64,000 nt of DNA. Origin: Maribacter vaceletii. Its GTDB lineage: Bacteria; Bacteroidota; Bacteroidia; Flavobacteriales; Flavobacteriaceae. Shown here piece by piece: positions 8,677 to 18,101 of the stretch (within the stretch, counting starts at the first letter, position 1; every line of letters begins with the position of its first letter). The stretch lies in assembly GCF_003634105.1 (NCBI RefSeq), contig NZ_RBIQ01000007.1:682001-746000 (forward strand), read 5' to 3'. The notes below the pieces were generated by a model. That model saw nothing but the letters and a program-made list of their open reading frames with translations. It made no database searches and was not told the DNA's origin. A program made the translations under genes and the position numbers.

Positions 8677-11600
8677 TTATCTTTTTAAAAATAGAGCTTC
8701 AGGCATTTCTTTATCTACTGTAAATCCGCCTTCTATAAAACTATCTAAATTTAAAGATTTTCCATCTTTTAAGAGGATTAAGATAGTAATTTCAGAATTT
8801 AAAAGTGCTATAGATGCTTCCGAATTAAAAGTATCTAAATTTAAAATACCAATAGTTGCTGGTTCTTTAAATGCATCTATCAAAGTATCAGAAAAAATAA
8901 ATTTTCCATAATTACTGGTAATATAACTATTAGCAACAATTTCTTTAACCTCTGTATCTTTAATAAATGCTGTAATCTTTCTGTCTGGTGCATCTAATTT
9001 TAGTAAAAAATCTAGCTGTCCAAAATCTTTAGAGGCATGTACTATGCTACCTTTGGGGTCTACGTAATCTAAAATCTCTTTATAAACTAGCGCATTAGAT
9101 TTTAAATCTTGGCTAACGGCTTTGTATAAAAAATCTCCTTTATATCTATATTCTAATGCTACTAAAGAATGAAAATAGGTAGCACCTTCTATCGTATTTC
9201 GAAGTGTATTAAATTCTTCTCTAAAGTAAGTGCTTATTTGTTTGGTTTTTTCTCTTGTAGTAATACCAAAAGATGTATCCTGAATTCCTATTTTATTTAA
9301 CACCTTAATGGTTATACTTCCATCACGAATTATAAAACTGCCTTTTGGTAACACCTCGGAATTTCCATGAATTAAGATTGGAAGAACGTCTAATCCTAAT
9401 TTATCGGCCAAATGAAAAGCGCCCTTGTGAAACCTTTTTATTTTATTGGTTCTAGAGCGTGTGCCTTCCGGAAAAGTAATAAGCGAATATCCTTGCGCTA
9501 CCTTTTTACGCAAATGTTCTTCTCCATTTTCTACTCCCTTAGAAACTGGATAAAAACCTGCCGCTTGTACTGCTGTTCCAAAAACGGGTGAATTATACAC
9601 CCAGTCGTTCACCAAAAAAACAATTTTTGGATGCAACATTCCTATGGCTAAAATATCTAAGAAAGAAGTATGGTTAGCTATAATCATAACCGGTTCTTTA
9701 AAAGTCTCTTTCTGTAAATTAATTATTTCTTTAGACACAAAACCATTGGTATATAGTACTGAACCCATAAGTTTAGAAATAGACCTATGGAAGCCCCCCA
9801 TTTTTACTTTCTTAGAAACTGGTATTATTTTTAATACTAAACTAAAAAAAGAAAGTACCAACCCGCCTAAACCAAAATAGGTAAAGGACAAAACAGAGTG
9901 AATAAACAAGCGAAAAGAAATAGGCCTTTTGGTTTTATTTCCAATAAATAATTTAAATAACAACGGTTGCACTGTAAAAGCAATAAGTACTGCAGATAAA
10001 ATACCCACTAAAGAAACTAAAGAAATGGTATATAAAGCCGGATGCTTAGCAAAAATTAAAACCCCAACTCCTAAAATTGTTGTAATTACCGATAATAGTA
10101 TGGATGTTTTATGTGTTGGCACTATTTTTTCTCCTGTTCTATTTTCTGACAAAAGACCGTTGGTAATAAAAATGCTATAATCTACTCCCAAACCAAAAAT
10201 AAAGGTAGAAATAATGATGTTAAAAATATTAAACTCTATACCTAACAGTCCCATAATACCAATAGTTAAAAACCAGGTTAAGAAAATAGGAATTCCTGTT
10301 ACTAAGGTTAAAGAAAAGCTTTTATAAAAAAGAAGCAATAAGATTAAAACTGCAAGTACAGAATAACCTATTAGACGGTTAAAATCGTTTTTGAGATTGC
10401 CCAGGAAAGCTTCATTCATTCCTTGGCGGTCTATTAAAATGGTTTTCTTATTCCTAAGAGATTCCTTAATGATTTGGGCTTTTTTTGGAGTCTCTACTTT
10501 TAACAAAGAAGTTACCGCTGTAAAATCTTCTTTAGTGCCAATAAAATCTTCTATAGCCAATACATTTATAGCAGTATAATCCTCTAAAGTTAAAGGTTGG
10601 TACTCTTTTTCCAAAGCAGCATAAAAAGTATCAAATGTTTTTGGTTTAAAACCTAGTTTCTCCCCAGCAACTATTAAGTCGTTTTTAGTTTGTTTGGTTT
10701 TGTTTGTAGTCCAAAATTGTTGCCAACTATTAATCTTTTCTTGTTGCTTTTTCTTTGAAGTTACCAGTGCACCTATAGAGCTATAATTTTTAATTACACC
10801 CTTATCTTTATATTCTTGTAATAGGCTGTAAATACTATCATTAACTTGTAAAGCACTTTCTAAATTATTGCCATATGCTGCTGCGTAGATAGATTTTGAA
10901 CCAATATCTGTCAATGCTTCTAAATTATTACGAGCATTTAATAACTCTTTAGGCTCATAATTCATCTTAGCAATATCCGTGTTAAACAACACCTTATTAT
11001 ACGTAAAAATGCTAATTACTAATGCTAAAGCTATACCAGAAAGGACAATTTTATTTTTATGAATTTCATACGATGCTATACGGTCTAAAATATTCTTTTT
11101 TGAAACCTTTTCTTTCTTAGCACTATATATTTGAGGAATTAATAGCAAAGCAAAAAATGATGCCCCTAATACACTTATAGCTGCAAAAATACCAAGGTCT
11201 TGTAAGGCTTGCGATTTTATAAACAACAAACATAAAAATGCACTTGCTGTTGTTACGCTACTCATTAAAATAGATGGCGCAACATCTATATACAAACTTT
11301 TTATACTCTTGTTATTTCTTATATGTGTTAATATATGTAAGGAATAATCTAAGGTAACTCCCAAAAGCACTGACCCAATTCCTAAGGAAATTGCAGAAAT
11401 TTTACCCCGTAGAAGATAAAGAATAGCTACGGATAATAGTCCTCCAAAAATAGTTGGTAAAAAAAGGACAATAGGCACTGTAATTTTACGATAGAAAAAG
11501 ATTAGAATTACAAGTAGCAGGGTTAATGCTATACCTACTGTAAATTGAATATCCTTTTTAATTTGGTTTGCATTAGCTACTGCAACTAGGGCAGCTCCAA

Positions 11601-12351
11601 AATATTCGCTACTTACTTTACCCTTAAATGCTGTGTTTAACTCTTCTTGTATTTTATATAGCGATGTAGAAAAGCTAGTATTCTTATCGGTTTCACTAGA
11701 AGGGTATTTTGGGGTGATAAAAAGTAAAATATGCTGCTCGTCTTTACTTAGCAAAAAGCCATCTTTTAGTGTAAAATCATCCCCAACGCCTAAACTCTGC
11801 AATTTTTTCATTGCCATAAAAGACAACCCTAAAGGGTCTTTTAAAATTGTTTTTTTTGCAATTATTCCCGTAGGCGAAATAAGGGTATTGTAATTCTGCT
11901 TTGTAATACTTAATAAACTATCTTTTGTTGTTTTTTGTTCCAGAATTTTATAATCTGAGGGCTCTAAAAAAAGCGGTAAATTTTTGTAAACAAAATCAAT
12001 CGTATTAAAAACAACAGCATCCGAAACTTTCCCTTGAATATTTTCTACATAGTCTTTTTCTCTAGACAAACTATCTAAAAACGTATTTGCATAAGCAGTA
12101 ATATCGGAAACCTTGCTATTAGGTTCTCTTTTTATGTTTACAATAATTTTATCTGTAAACTTAACGGTCTGCAATACTTTTTGATAGTCTTTATTGTTGG
12201 TATTAACAGGGATTAACTTTGTAATGTCTTCCTCAAAAGAAATTTTACTAGCAATAAAACCAAAAACAATTAAAATACTAAAGAAGGAGAGTAAGCCAAC
12301 AACTTTTTGCTTACGTAATAGTTTATATATTTTATATAGAAAATTACCCAT
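8677..12351 (-). CDS. MMPL/RND-type exporter fused to a PlsC-like acyltransferase
   Basis: A 1224-residue fusion. Residues 1-860 form an MMPL-type RND permease: an N-terminal helix, a periplasmic domain, and two membrane bundles (about 265-415 and 655-860), each with the family's DYS signature (GVTLDYSLHI and GLGVDYSIFI). Residues about 870-1020 form a lysophospholipid acyltransferase domain with the NHx4D motif (His894, Asp899) and FPEGTRS (960-966). The last 200 residues look like a degraded class I methyltransferase fold. MMPL exporters are regular members of aryl polyene clusters. Pigment or lipid-conjugate export coupled to acylation is inferred. Its start overlaps the glycosyltransferase stop by 8 bases. 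Confidence 0.88.
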   Translation of the reverse strand: MGNFLYKIYKLLRKQKVVGLLSFFSILIVFGFIASKISFEEDITKLIPVNTNNKDYQKVLQTVKFTDKIIVNIKREPNSKVSDITAYANTFLDSLSREKDYVENIQGKVSDAVVFNTIDFVYKNLPLFLEPSDYKILEQKTTKDSLLSITKQNYNTLISPTGIIAKKTILKDPLGLSFMAMKKLQSLGVGDDFTLKDGFLLSKDEQHILLFITPKYPSSETDKNTSFSTSLYKIQEELNTAFKGKVSSEYFGAALVAVANANQIKKDIQFTVGIALTLLLVILIFFYRKITVPIVLFLPTIFGGLLSVAILYLLRGKISAISLGIGSVLLGVTLDYSLHILTHIRNNKSIKSLYIDVAPSILMSSVTTASAFLCLLFIKSQALQDLGIFAAISVLGASFFALLLIPQIYSAKKEKVSKKNILDRIASYEIHKNKIVLSGIALALVISIFTYNKVLFNTDIAKMNYEPKELLNARNNLEALTDIGSKSIYAAAYGNNLESALQVNDSIYSLLQEYKDKGVIKNYSSIGALVTSKKKQQEKINSWQQFWTTNKTKQTKNDLIVAGEKLGFKPKTFDTFYAALEKEYQPLTLEDYTAINVLAIEDFIGTKEDFTAVTSLLKVETPKKAQIIKESLRNKKTILIDRQGMNEAFLGNLKNDFNRLIGYSVLAVLILLLLFYKSFSLTLVTGIPIFLTWFLTIGIMGLLGIEFNIFNIIISTFIFGLGVDYSIFITNGLLSENRTGEKIVPTHKTSILLSVITTILGVGVLIFAKHPALYTISLVSLVGILSAVLIAFTVQPLLFKLFIGNKTKRPISFRLFIHSVLSFTYFGLGGLVLSFFSLVLKIIPVSKKVKMGGFHRSISKLMGSVLYTNGFVSKEIINLQKETFKEPVMIIANHTSFLDILAIGMLHPKIVFLVNDWVYNSPVFGTAVQAAGFYPVSKGVENGEEHLRKKVAQGYSLITFPEGTRSRTNKIKRFHKGAFHLADKLGLDVLPILIHGNSEVLPKGSFIIRDGSITIKVLNKIGIQDTSFGITTREKTKQISTYFREEFNTLRNTIEGATYFHSLVALEYRYKGDFLYKAVSQDLKSNALVYKEILDYVDPKGSIVHASKDFGQLDFLLKLDAPDRKITAFIKDTEVKEIVANSYITSNYGKFIFSDTLIDAFKEPATIGILNLDTFNSEASIALLNSEITILILLKDGKSLNLDSFIEGGFTVDKEMPEALFLKR

Positions 12352-13513
12352 TATGACTTACTAGCTTTTTTTTCTCAAAAACAGTTAAAAATAAATAAGC
12401 CGAGAGTCCAAATAAAATGGCTCCAAACGTAGCGAGCGTTAAACTACCAACTATATATGTTTTTAGGTGTTTAAGACCTTCAAAATTAGTGGTCATTTCT
12501 TCTATGGTATAGGAATAGTAATCTCCTAACATAAATTGCCCAACTTTAGAGCTTGCATACAACACAAAAGGTATAAATGGTGGTAAACTTATATTAGAAA
12601 AAGTAAATGCTAAGACTTTGTTTAAGTTTAAAAGTATGGCTAAAGAAATAACTATTACGGTATGCAAACCCCATAATGGAGAAAGACCAATAAAAATTCC
12701 TAATGCTATGGAAAGTGCTTTTTTTCTTGGAGAATCATCATTCTGCAAAAAATCTTCCCTTATAAATCGTTTAAATCCTTTTTTTTTAAAGCGCCTGTAT
12801 AAATCTCTTGGTTTAATATAAAGCAAAGCAATTAATACCAACCAAGTATTTAATATACTTATTCTTGTAAAATCTTTAAATGGTCTAAAGTGCGACACTC
12901 TTTCCTCTTCATTGTAGGTAACTTGCACTGGTAAGTTCTTTACCAAAGTTCCTTTCCATGCTGCTCTTACAATAATCTCTATTTCAAACTCAAATTTAGG
13001 AGTGTAAAATTTTAAGTCCATTAACTCTGCTAGAGGGTATAACCTAAAACCACTTTGGGTGTCTTTTAGTTTTATTCCAGTTTCAAACCAAAACCAAAAA
13101 TTAGAAAACTTATTTCCAAAGCTACTTTTCTTAGGAACATCAGTCTGCCCCATATTACGAGCACCTATATAAAGAACATTTTTAGTTTCTTCTTTTTCTA
13201 AAGCATTAATAAAAACAGGAATATCTTCTGGAAAATGCTGTCCGTCAGAATCTATCGTAATTGCATAGGTAAAACCTAACTCTAATGCCTTTTTAAAACC
13301 TACTCTTAGCGCATTACCTTTTCCTTTGTTTTCTTGTAATAGTATGCAGTTTAAATGTTTAAACTCTTCTAAAACATTGGAAGTAGCATCTGTAGAACCA
13401 TCATTTATTATAATAATATCTTGGGTATACGCAAGAACACCTATAATAACTCTTTTTAAGGTTTTTTGATTATTATAGGTTGGGATAACTACACAACATT
13501 TTAGCTGCTCCAT
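12344..13513 (-). CDS. Family 2 glycosyltransferase with C-terminal DUF2062 domain
   Basis: A 389-residue protein. The GT2 domain (about 1-225) shows VVIPTYNNQKTLK, IIINDGST and the metal-binding TIDSDGQH. Dolichyl-phosphate mannosyltransferase-like enzymes share these motifs. A basic linker and a DUF2062 membrane domain with several helices (about 265-380) follow. I chose the ATG at 13513 because an AAAGGAG sequence sits 4 nt upstream and the GT2 fold begins at once. A TTG at 13546 would add 11 residues without recognisable homology. It is the first gene after the internal promoter at 13593-13622. GT2 genes recur in aryl polyene clusters; the sugar and acceptor are unknown. Confidence 0.88.
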   Translation of the reverse strand: MEQLKCCVVIPTYNNQKTLKRVIIGVLAYTQDIIIINDGSTDATSNVLEEFKHLNCILLQENKGKGNALRVGFKKALELGFTYAITIDSDGQHFPEDIPVFINALEKEETKNVLYIGARNMGQTDVPKKSSFGNKFSNFWFWFETGIKLKDTQSGFRLYPLAELMDLKFYTPKFEFEIEIIVRAAWKGTLVKNLPVQVTYNEEERVSHFRPFKDFTRISILNTWLVLIALLYIKPRDLYRRFKKKGFKRFIREDFLQNDDSPRKKALSIALGIFIGLSPLWGLHTVIVISLAILLNLNKVLAFTFSNISLPPFIPFVLYASSKVGQFMLGDYYSYTIEEMTTNFEGLKHLKTYIVGSLTLATFGAILFGLSAYLFLTVFEKKKLVSHNG

Positions 13514-13565
13514 AGACTCCTTTATAGATGATGTGTTTTCTGCCAAAAATATATGTGTTGTGGGG

Positions 13566-13580
13566 GTCTTTTACAAAGAC
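13566..13580 (-). promoter_or_regulatory. Inverted repeat in the leader of the glycosyltransferase transcript
   Basis: Perfect 6-base arms (GTCTTT and AAAGAC) are separated by 3 bases. The repeat lies about 12 nt past the -7 box of the internal promoter, near the expected transcription start. It could be an operator or a small leader hairpin. No T-run follows, so it is not a terminator. Confidence 0.4.
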
Positions 13581-13592
13581 TTTAGTTTTTCA

Positions 13593-13622
13593 CAAAGATA
13601 ACAATTGAATATACTAAAACAA
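13593..13622 (-). promoter_or_regulatory. Internal Bacteroidota-type promoter of the pigment cluster
   Basis: On the minus strand TTG (13622-13620), a 19-nt spacer and TATCTTTG (13600-13593) match the TTG-N19-TAnnTTTG consensus exactly. The -33 part overlaps the stop region of the preceding secreted-protein gene. It lies in a 100-base gap, the widest in the whole minus-strand run. It would drive the distal genes from the glycosyltransferase to the ligase and the Crp/Fnr gene. Confidence 0.7.
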
Positions 13623-14099
13623 CTTCTTTTCAGAAGCATCAAAAAGAGAAGATTGCATTACATAATCCTTTATAAACTTTTTAATAGTTTTATCTGTAAT
13701 TTTCTTATAGTTATCTATTAAAAATTGCTTGTCTTCTTCTATGTTTTTCTGGTATTTTAATATTTTTGGAGAATTCTCCTGCACACTTAGCCGCAGACAA
13801 CGTATTTCAATGTTTTTTGGAGCTTTCTCTATAGAAAACTCCAAATACCCTACCCCCTCTTTAAAGAAACTCTTTTTTTGTTTTATTCCCTTACTATGTT
13901 TTGCTTTTAGAGTAGCTGATGCTCCTTTATAAGCTACTAAAATTGGTTTACTTTCTTTAGTAATATTTTCTAAAGCTGTATATAGTTTTTCAGAAACTTC
14001 TTTACTATCACTTGCCAAAATAAAATTCTTCCTAATTTCAGTTAAATTAGGACTTAGAAAGCTTAGTATTAAAAGTATACTACTAAAGAATAATTTCAT
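13614..14099 (-). CDS. Hypothetical secreted protein in pigment cluster
   Basis: A 161-residue, lysine-rich protein with a short N-terminal hydrophobic segment (about 3-18) that looks like a signal peptide. I do not recognise a domain. The chain is predicted to be mostly helical, with a Lys/Glu-rich C-terminal half. It starts one base after the dehydratase-like gene and lies in the stretch with the outer-membrane and LolA-like genes, which suggests a periplasmic role in transport or assembly. That role is inference from context only. Confidence 0.65.
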   Translation of the reverse strand: MKLFFSSILLILSFLSPNLTEIRKNFILASDSKEVSEKLYTALENITKESKPILVAYKGASATLKAKHSKGIKQKKSFFKEGVGYLEFSIEKAPKNIEIRCLRLSVQENSPKILKYQKNIEEDKQFLIDNYKKITDKTIKKFIKDYVMQSSLFDASEKKLF

Positions 14100-14100
14100 A

Positions 14101-14469
14101 TTAGCTTATAATTTTAAAGGTTGCACTTAATTTTAATGCAAGGGTTTCTTCAAAAGAGGTTGTGTTTTTAACCTTAATAGTATCCTCTACTTCTGTAATT
14201 GCCAAAGTAAGATTAAGAGTATCATTCTTCTCTGGGTTAATAATTGCCATAAATTTAATATTAGAAGATACGGATAAAAACAGCTGCTTTCCTGTTGCTT
14301 TCTCTGTAAGTTCTTTTATAATCTGAATCATACAAACCCCTGGCATTACTGGATTTCCAGGAAAATGACCTTTAAAAATATCGTGCTCTTTATATATTTT
14401 TATAGTTGCATTTACAGTTGCCTCTTCTTCTACTAAATTTTCTACACTATATAATCCTTCTATCAACAT
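14101..14469 (-). CDS. FabZ-like 3-hydroxyacyl-ACP dehydratase (hot-dog fold)
   Basis: A 122-residue single hot-dog domain with the FabZ signature GHFPGNPVMPGV, where His35 is the catalytic His. The helix residue that is Glu in FabZ is Gln49 here (PGVCMIQI), so the standard His-Glu pair is incomplete. It would dehydrate 3-hydroxyacyl-ACP during polyene extension, or act as a partner subunit for another hot-dog protein. It lies between the secreted hypothetical protein and the beta-barrel gene, separated by 1-3 bases. The family assignment is firm. Catalytic competence is uncertain. Confidence 0.85.
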   Translation of the reverse strand: MLIEGLYSVENLVEEEATVNATIKIYKEHDIFKGHFPGNPVMPGVCMIQIIKELTEKATGKQLFLSVSSNIKFMAIINPEKNDTLNLTLAITEVEDTIKVKNTTSFEETLALKLSATFKIIS

Positions 14470-14472
14470 ATT

Positions 14473-15060
14473 TTAAATCTTAAATTTATAAGCTACACCT
14501 ACTTGAAAAACATTATTTAAGCTTGTGTTATTTTCATTGTAATCGTCAAAAAAATCATCAAATAAGTCTATATTAATAAGCCCTTGTTTGTAACGCGCTT
14601 CTATTGTAAGCCCAAAAGGAAATTCATACCCTATTCCAAAAAGCAAAGATAAATCTATTGGTGTAACATCAGACTCATTTGTATCATTAACTATATTGAT
14701 AAAATTATTATCAAAATCGAAATCTAAACTAGGCCCCAAAATAAAGTGAAACCCTTGTTTGGGGGCTACATAAAATTTATTTACTGCAGCTATAGAAATA
14801 TAGTTTATATTCAAATCCTCTCCACCGTTAGCAGACTCTCCACCTTGATTAGAAAACCCTATTTCTGGTTGTAAGGCATAAAATTTTGTGAACCTAACAT
14901 CTAAAAAAACAGCGCCATTAAGTCCTATTTTATCCTCTAGATTAGTATTAGAAATGTTAGCACTATTTACCCCTATACGTATTCCTGGGTTTACTTTAGA
15001 TTGTGCAAAACCTACTATAGAAAAAGCAAAAAAAAGAGTTGCCAAAATTATCTTCTTCAT
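14473..15060 (-). CDS. PorT-like outer-membrane beta-barrel protein
   Basis: A 195-residue protein with a signal peptide ending near VGFAQ. Alternating amphipathic strands follow, and the chain closes with VFQVGVAYKFKI, a typical beta-barrel final strand with aromatic and charged residues. The pattern matches the small eight-stranded PorT/OmpA-like barrels of Bacteroidota. Its place beside LolA-like and lipoprotein genes suggests a part in placing the pigment in the outer membrane. That role is inferred. Confidence 0.8.
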   Translation of the reverse strand: MKKIILATLFFAFSIVGFAQSKVNPGIRIGVNSANISNTNLEDKIGLNGAVFLDVRFTKFYALQPEIGFSNQGGESANGGEDLNINYISIAAVNKFYVAPKQGFHFILGPSLDFDFDNNFINIVNDTNESDVTPIDLSLLFGIGYEFPFGLTIEARYKQGLINIDLFDDFFDDYNENNTSLNNVFQVGVAYKFKI

Positions 15061-15061
15061 C

Positions 15062-15670
15062 TTAAATTCCTTTTAATTGTATTTTTAATTTGATGTTTTT
15101 ATGTTCTATTAAAATACGCTTTGCAGCAGTATCCTCTATGTCTAAAAAATGATATATCACATTTTCCTTTCCATTATTCTCTCTAACAATTTTTGTTAAA
15201 CCTATATTCTTATAAAAATAAAAATGGTTTTTGTTTAACACCTCTGCTTCTTTAACTTCTAAATTTTCTTTAGTATAGGTTTGGGTGCTTACATTAAATT
15301 CTTTTACTAATGTTGTAAAGTCTCTTTCTAATACATTCAAAATAATTTTTTTATTCATCTCTTCTAAGACATGATTTACCTTAAACGTATTTTGATAAAA
15401 TGAGAAATCGAAAATTTTATTTCCCATTTCCGTTGTAAAAACCAATCTATGCTCTTTATCTGTAATTTTTTTTATGATAATAATTCCAGAGAATTTCTTT
15501 TTATAAAATTGCAAATCGGCTTTATAAACGTAATCTTTTGCCGCATTAGAAAAATAAGGATTGTAAACTTGAGAAACGCTTACATTACTTTCTGTAAAAC
15601 CATTTTTCTTGGGATAACTTGAACAGGAAACCATAACAAAAAAACAAATACTACTGAGCAAATACCGCAT
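15062..15670 (-). CDS. Outer-membrane lipoprotein of the pigment cluster
   Basis: A 202-residue lipoprotein with a short signal peptide and lipobox VMVSC (Cys16). The mature part is rich in beta strands, and a LolB-like half-barrel is possible, but I cannot prove homology. A small lipoprotein next to a LolA-like carrier and an MMPL exporter is a recurring trio in aryl polyene clusters. A receptor role for the cargo of LolA is therefore inferred. Its first 20 bases overlap the 3' end of the LolA-like gene. Confidence 0.72.
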   Translation of the reverse strand: MRYLLSSICFFVMVSCSSYPKKNGFTESNVSVSQVYNPYFSNAAKDYVYKADLQFYKKKFSGIIIIKKITDKEHRLVFTTEMGNKIFDFSFYQNTFKVNHVLEEMNKKIILNVLERDFTTLVKEFNVSTQTYTKENLEVKEAEVLNKNHFYFYKNIGLTKIVRENNGKENVIYHFLDIEDTAAKRILIEHKNIKLKIQLKGI

Positions 15671-16274
15671 CTGGAATTACTTTATTTACTTTACGATTAG
15701 AAAAAATAATCTGTGTATAATCATTAGATGGCTCTACCATTTTCACTTCTAAAACATCGCCATTACTAGTAAATGTAATATGAAAAACTTTTATAAATTC
15801 GGAAAGTTTTGGGTCTTTGGGAGCAAAATGAACTTCGCTATTTTTATCTTTTTTAAAATAGGTGATAGTAAAGTACTCTTCATTAAACATATCGCCTTTT
15901 ATACTAGCAGCTATAAGCGTATTTAGTTCTTTAAATAACTTATTAGAACCAATATCTACATTGCTCTTATCTCCTTCATTATTTATATACAGGGTTTCTC
16001 CTTTAAACAAAACGGAATACGCAAAAGGTTTTACATACTCCCATTTTACTGTATTCGGAGCTTTAAAAGACAACTTCCCATTAGACTCTATATCATTAGA
16101 CAAAAAATCTAAATGTTTGTATTGCGTAAAATCACTGGAGATAGATTGGGTTTTATCTGCCGTAACTTTTACCTTATTCTTTAATGCATTAGCCTCTTGA
16201 GAGCTCATTTTTGTTTGTGCCGTTACAACCGTTCCAAAAGCTACAATAAAAAGAAAATATACTATTTTATTCAT
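15651..16274 (-). CDS. LolA-like periplasmic carrier protein
   Basis: A 207-residue protein with a signal peptide ending near VVTAQ. The mature part shows LolA features: SISSDFTQYKHLDFL, then GKLSFKAPNTVKWEYVKPF, the strand pair that lines the hydrophobic cavity. LolA ferries lipoproteins across the periplasm. Cluster-linked LolA homologues in aryl polyene loci are thought to carry the lipid-linked pigment or its precursors. It overlaps the deacetylase-like gene upstream by 8 bases and the lipoprotein gene downstream by 20 bases. Confidence 0.85.
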   Translation of the reverse strand: MNKIVYFLFIVAFGTVVTAQTKMSSQEANALKNKVKVTADKTQSISSDFTQYKHLDFLSNDIESNGKLSFKAPNTVKWEYVKPFAYSVLFKGETLYINNEGDKSNVDIGSNKLFKELNTLIAASIKGDMFNEEYFTITYFKKDKNSEVHFAPKDPKLSEFIKVFHITFTSNGDVLEVKMVEPSNDYTQIIFSNRKVNKVIPDAVFAQ

Positions 16275-17043
16275 AAGCTACAATATCTAGCAATTCATTC
16301 ACAGGTATAGACTGCATTTTTTTCTGCTGTAAAAATAACAATAACTGTTCCAAAACTGCCACGCTTTTAGCACTAGTATCATGCAAAAGAATAATATCTC
16401 CCTTTTTTAAGTTTTTGGTTATTCTACGCACCACCATATTCTTTGACCTTTTTGTAGTATCTAAAGAACGAACACTCCAACCTATTGAGGTTAAATTTGT
16501 ATCCTGTACCGCTTGTTTAATTCTAGGGTTTGTTACTCCAAAAGCTGGCCTATATAAGCGCATACTTTTATTAAAAATAGCTTTTACAAGAGCGTTAGTT
16601 TGCTCTAATTCTTGCTTTACTTTTTCTGTACTTAAAAACCCAAAATTACGAGTATGAGAATACGTATGATTCCCTATAGTGTGCCCTTTTTCTAATATCG
16701 TAGAAACAATAGCTTGGTGTTCCTTTATCTCTTTACCAATACAAAAAAAAGTAGCTTTTGCATTATATTTTTCTAGAAGTTCTAAAACTTGAGGAGTAAA
16801 TTCTGGATGCGGACCGTCATCAAAAGTAATGGCAACTTTATTTTCTTCTATTTTTTTATTTTTATGATGGGATGTTAAATGGTAATTCCATTGAATAAAG
16901 AAAGAACCAAAAACTGTTAGCGTAAACCAAATAAAAGCAATAATGCCATATAAATAAACAGGAACAGCAAGCCAATAATTTGTAATTAATAACAAACAGA
17001 AAAGTGCAATTACAATTCTATTTATAGTACCAAACCTTAGCAT
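16267..17043 (-). CDS. Membrane-anchored polysaccharide deacetylase (NodB-like)
   Basis: A 258-residue protein with two N-terminal membrane helices (about 9-55) and a NodB homology domain (about 68-255). The metal and catalytic motifs are present: TFDDGPH (73-79, Asp75/Asp76), HTYSH (126-130), RPAFG and LLHD. This is carbohydrate esterase family 4. It would remove an N- or O-acetyl group from a sugar or amino compound at the membrane surface. In this cluster the substrate is unknown. It overlaps the ketosynthase-like gene by 7 bases and the LolA-like gene by 8. Confidence 0.85.
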   Translation of the reverse strand: MLRFGTINRIVIALFCLLLITNYWLAVPVYLYGIIAFIWFTLTVFGSFFIQWNYHLTSHHKNKKIEENKVAITFDDGPHPEFTPQVLELLEKYNAKATFFCIGKEIKEHQAIVSTILEKGHTIGNHTYSHTRNFGFLSTEKVKQELEQTNALVKAIFNKSMRLYRPAFGVTNPRIKQAVQDTNLTSIGWSVRSLDTTKRSKNMVVRRITKNLKKGDIILLHDTSAKSVAVLEQLLLFLQQKKMQSIPVNELLDIVAYE

Positions 17044-18101
17044 TGTTTTAGTAAAGTGAAGCTATGATTTTCTCCTCTATACTGATTATATAATAGAATG
17101 GTTTTTAAAGTACTAGTTTGCTTCTTATTTAGTTTAACCACTTCTGGAATGGATTGGGTTTTAAGAATCTTGGCTCCTAGCCAAAAGCCAAAAGAAGATG
17201 CCGTATTATACTCGCCACATAAATGTTTGTAATATACTTGTTGTGTATTTGCAAAAACACCTTCAGAAAGCAGATTATAATACCTGTCAAAATCTACATC
17301 GCCATTATTACCTAGGATAACAGCATCTATTTCGGATACATTAGAACCGTTTTCTTCTAAAAAAGAAATTATTCGTTCTTCTAAATTTTCTTTTGAAAGT
17401 GTATTTAGCGTTTCTACAGCAATTACTTGCGCATAAGAACTTTCTTGTTCCTTGGTAGAAAGCGTAAAAAAACCTGCTCCTTCTCCAAAAATAGCTCCAG
17501 AAGTATTGCTTTCTAATAAAGAAGAAGTATCTGTATTTTCTTCTTTTACAAATCTTATAAGTTTGTGAATCTCTAGGGTATGTGGTGCATTCTCATCTAC
17601 CCCACCAACCAGTATATTTTCTTCTTCGCCAGAAGACAACTGTAATTGTGCATCTAATAAAGCAGACTCAAAAGACGCTCCAGAATGTACATACGTAAAA
17701 TTATATCCTTTGCATTGTATACCAAGAGCTATTTGACCGCCAACGGTATTATGTGTAGACTGTATAAATGAAGTTGGCGTTAAAAACTCCTCGTTATTAT
17801 CTATTAATTTACTCAAGAATTTTTCAGAGTCTATTAAACACCCCATTCCAGTTCCTGTGATTATTGCATCTACAGAATCTAGTTGCGCGTCTTGCATAGC
17901 AAGATTAGAAGCGACTACGCCCATTTTTACACCTAAAGCCATTCTACGAGCTGCACCGCCAGAAATAAAATCTTTATAAACAGGGTTTACCACAGGCATA
18001 ACTCTGTCATTATAGGTAATTACCTCCTCTAAAAACGCTTTGTTATCAAAAGTTTTTTGAGCAGAAATAACACCACAACCGTTTATAAAAACTTTTTTCA
18101 T
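17037..18101 (-). CDS. Chain-length-factor-like beta-ketoacyl synthase homologue
   Basis: A 354-residue thiolase-fold protein of the ketosynthase family that lacks the whole catalytic triad. The nucleophile position reads HSGAS with Gly141 in place of Cys. The two His motifs (HGTAT and GH) are replaced by LGNNGD and KHLCGE. It overlaps the intact ketosynthase upstream by one base. This KS-CLF pairing is known from aryl polyene and type II polyketide systems, where the inactive partner sets chain length. A heterodimer with the product of 18101-19297 is strongly suggested. Confidence 0.82.
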   Translation of the reverse strand: MKKVFINGCGVISAQKTFDNKAFLEEVITYNDRVMPVVNPVYKDFISGGAARRMALGVKMGVVASNLAMQDAQLDSVDAIITGTGMGCLIDSEKFLSKLIDNNEEFLTPTSFIQSTHNTVGGQIALGIQCKGYNFTYVHSGASFESALLDAQLQLSSGEEENILVGGVDENAPHTLEIHKLIRFVKEENTDTSSLLESNTSGAIFGEGAGFFTLSTKEQESSYAQVIAVETLNTLSKENLEERIISFLEENGSNVSEIDAVILGNNGDVDFDRYYNLLSEGVFANTQQVYYKHLCGEYNTASSFGFWLGAKILKTQSIPEVVKLNKKQTSTLKTILLYNQYRGENHSFTLLKQC

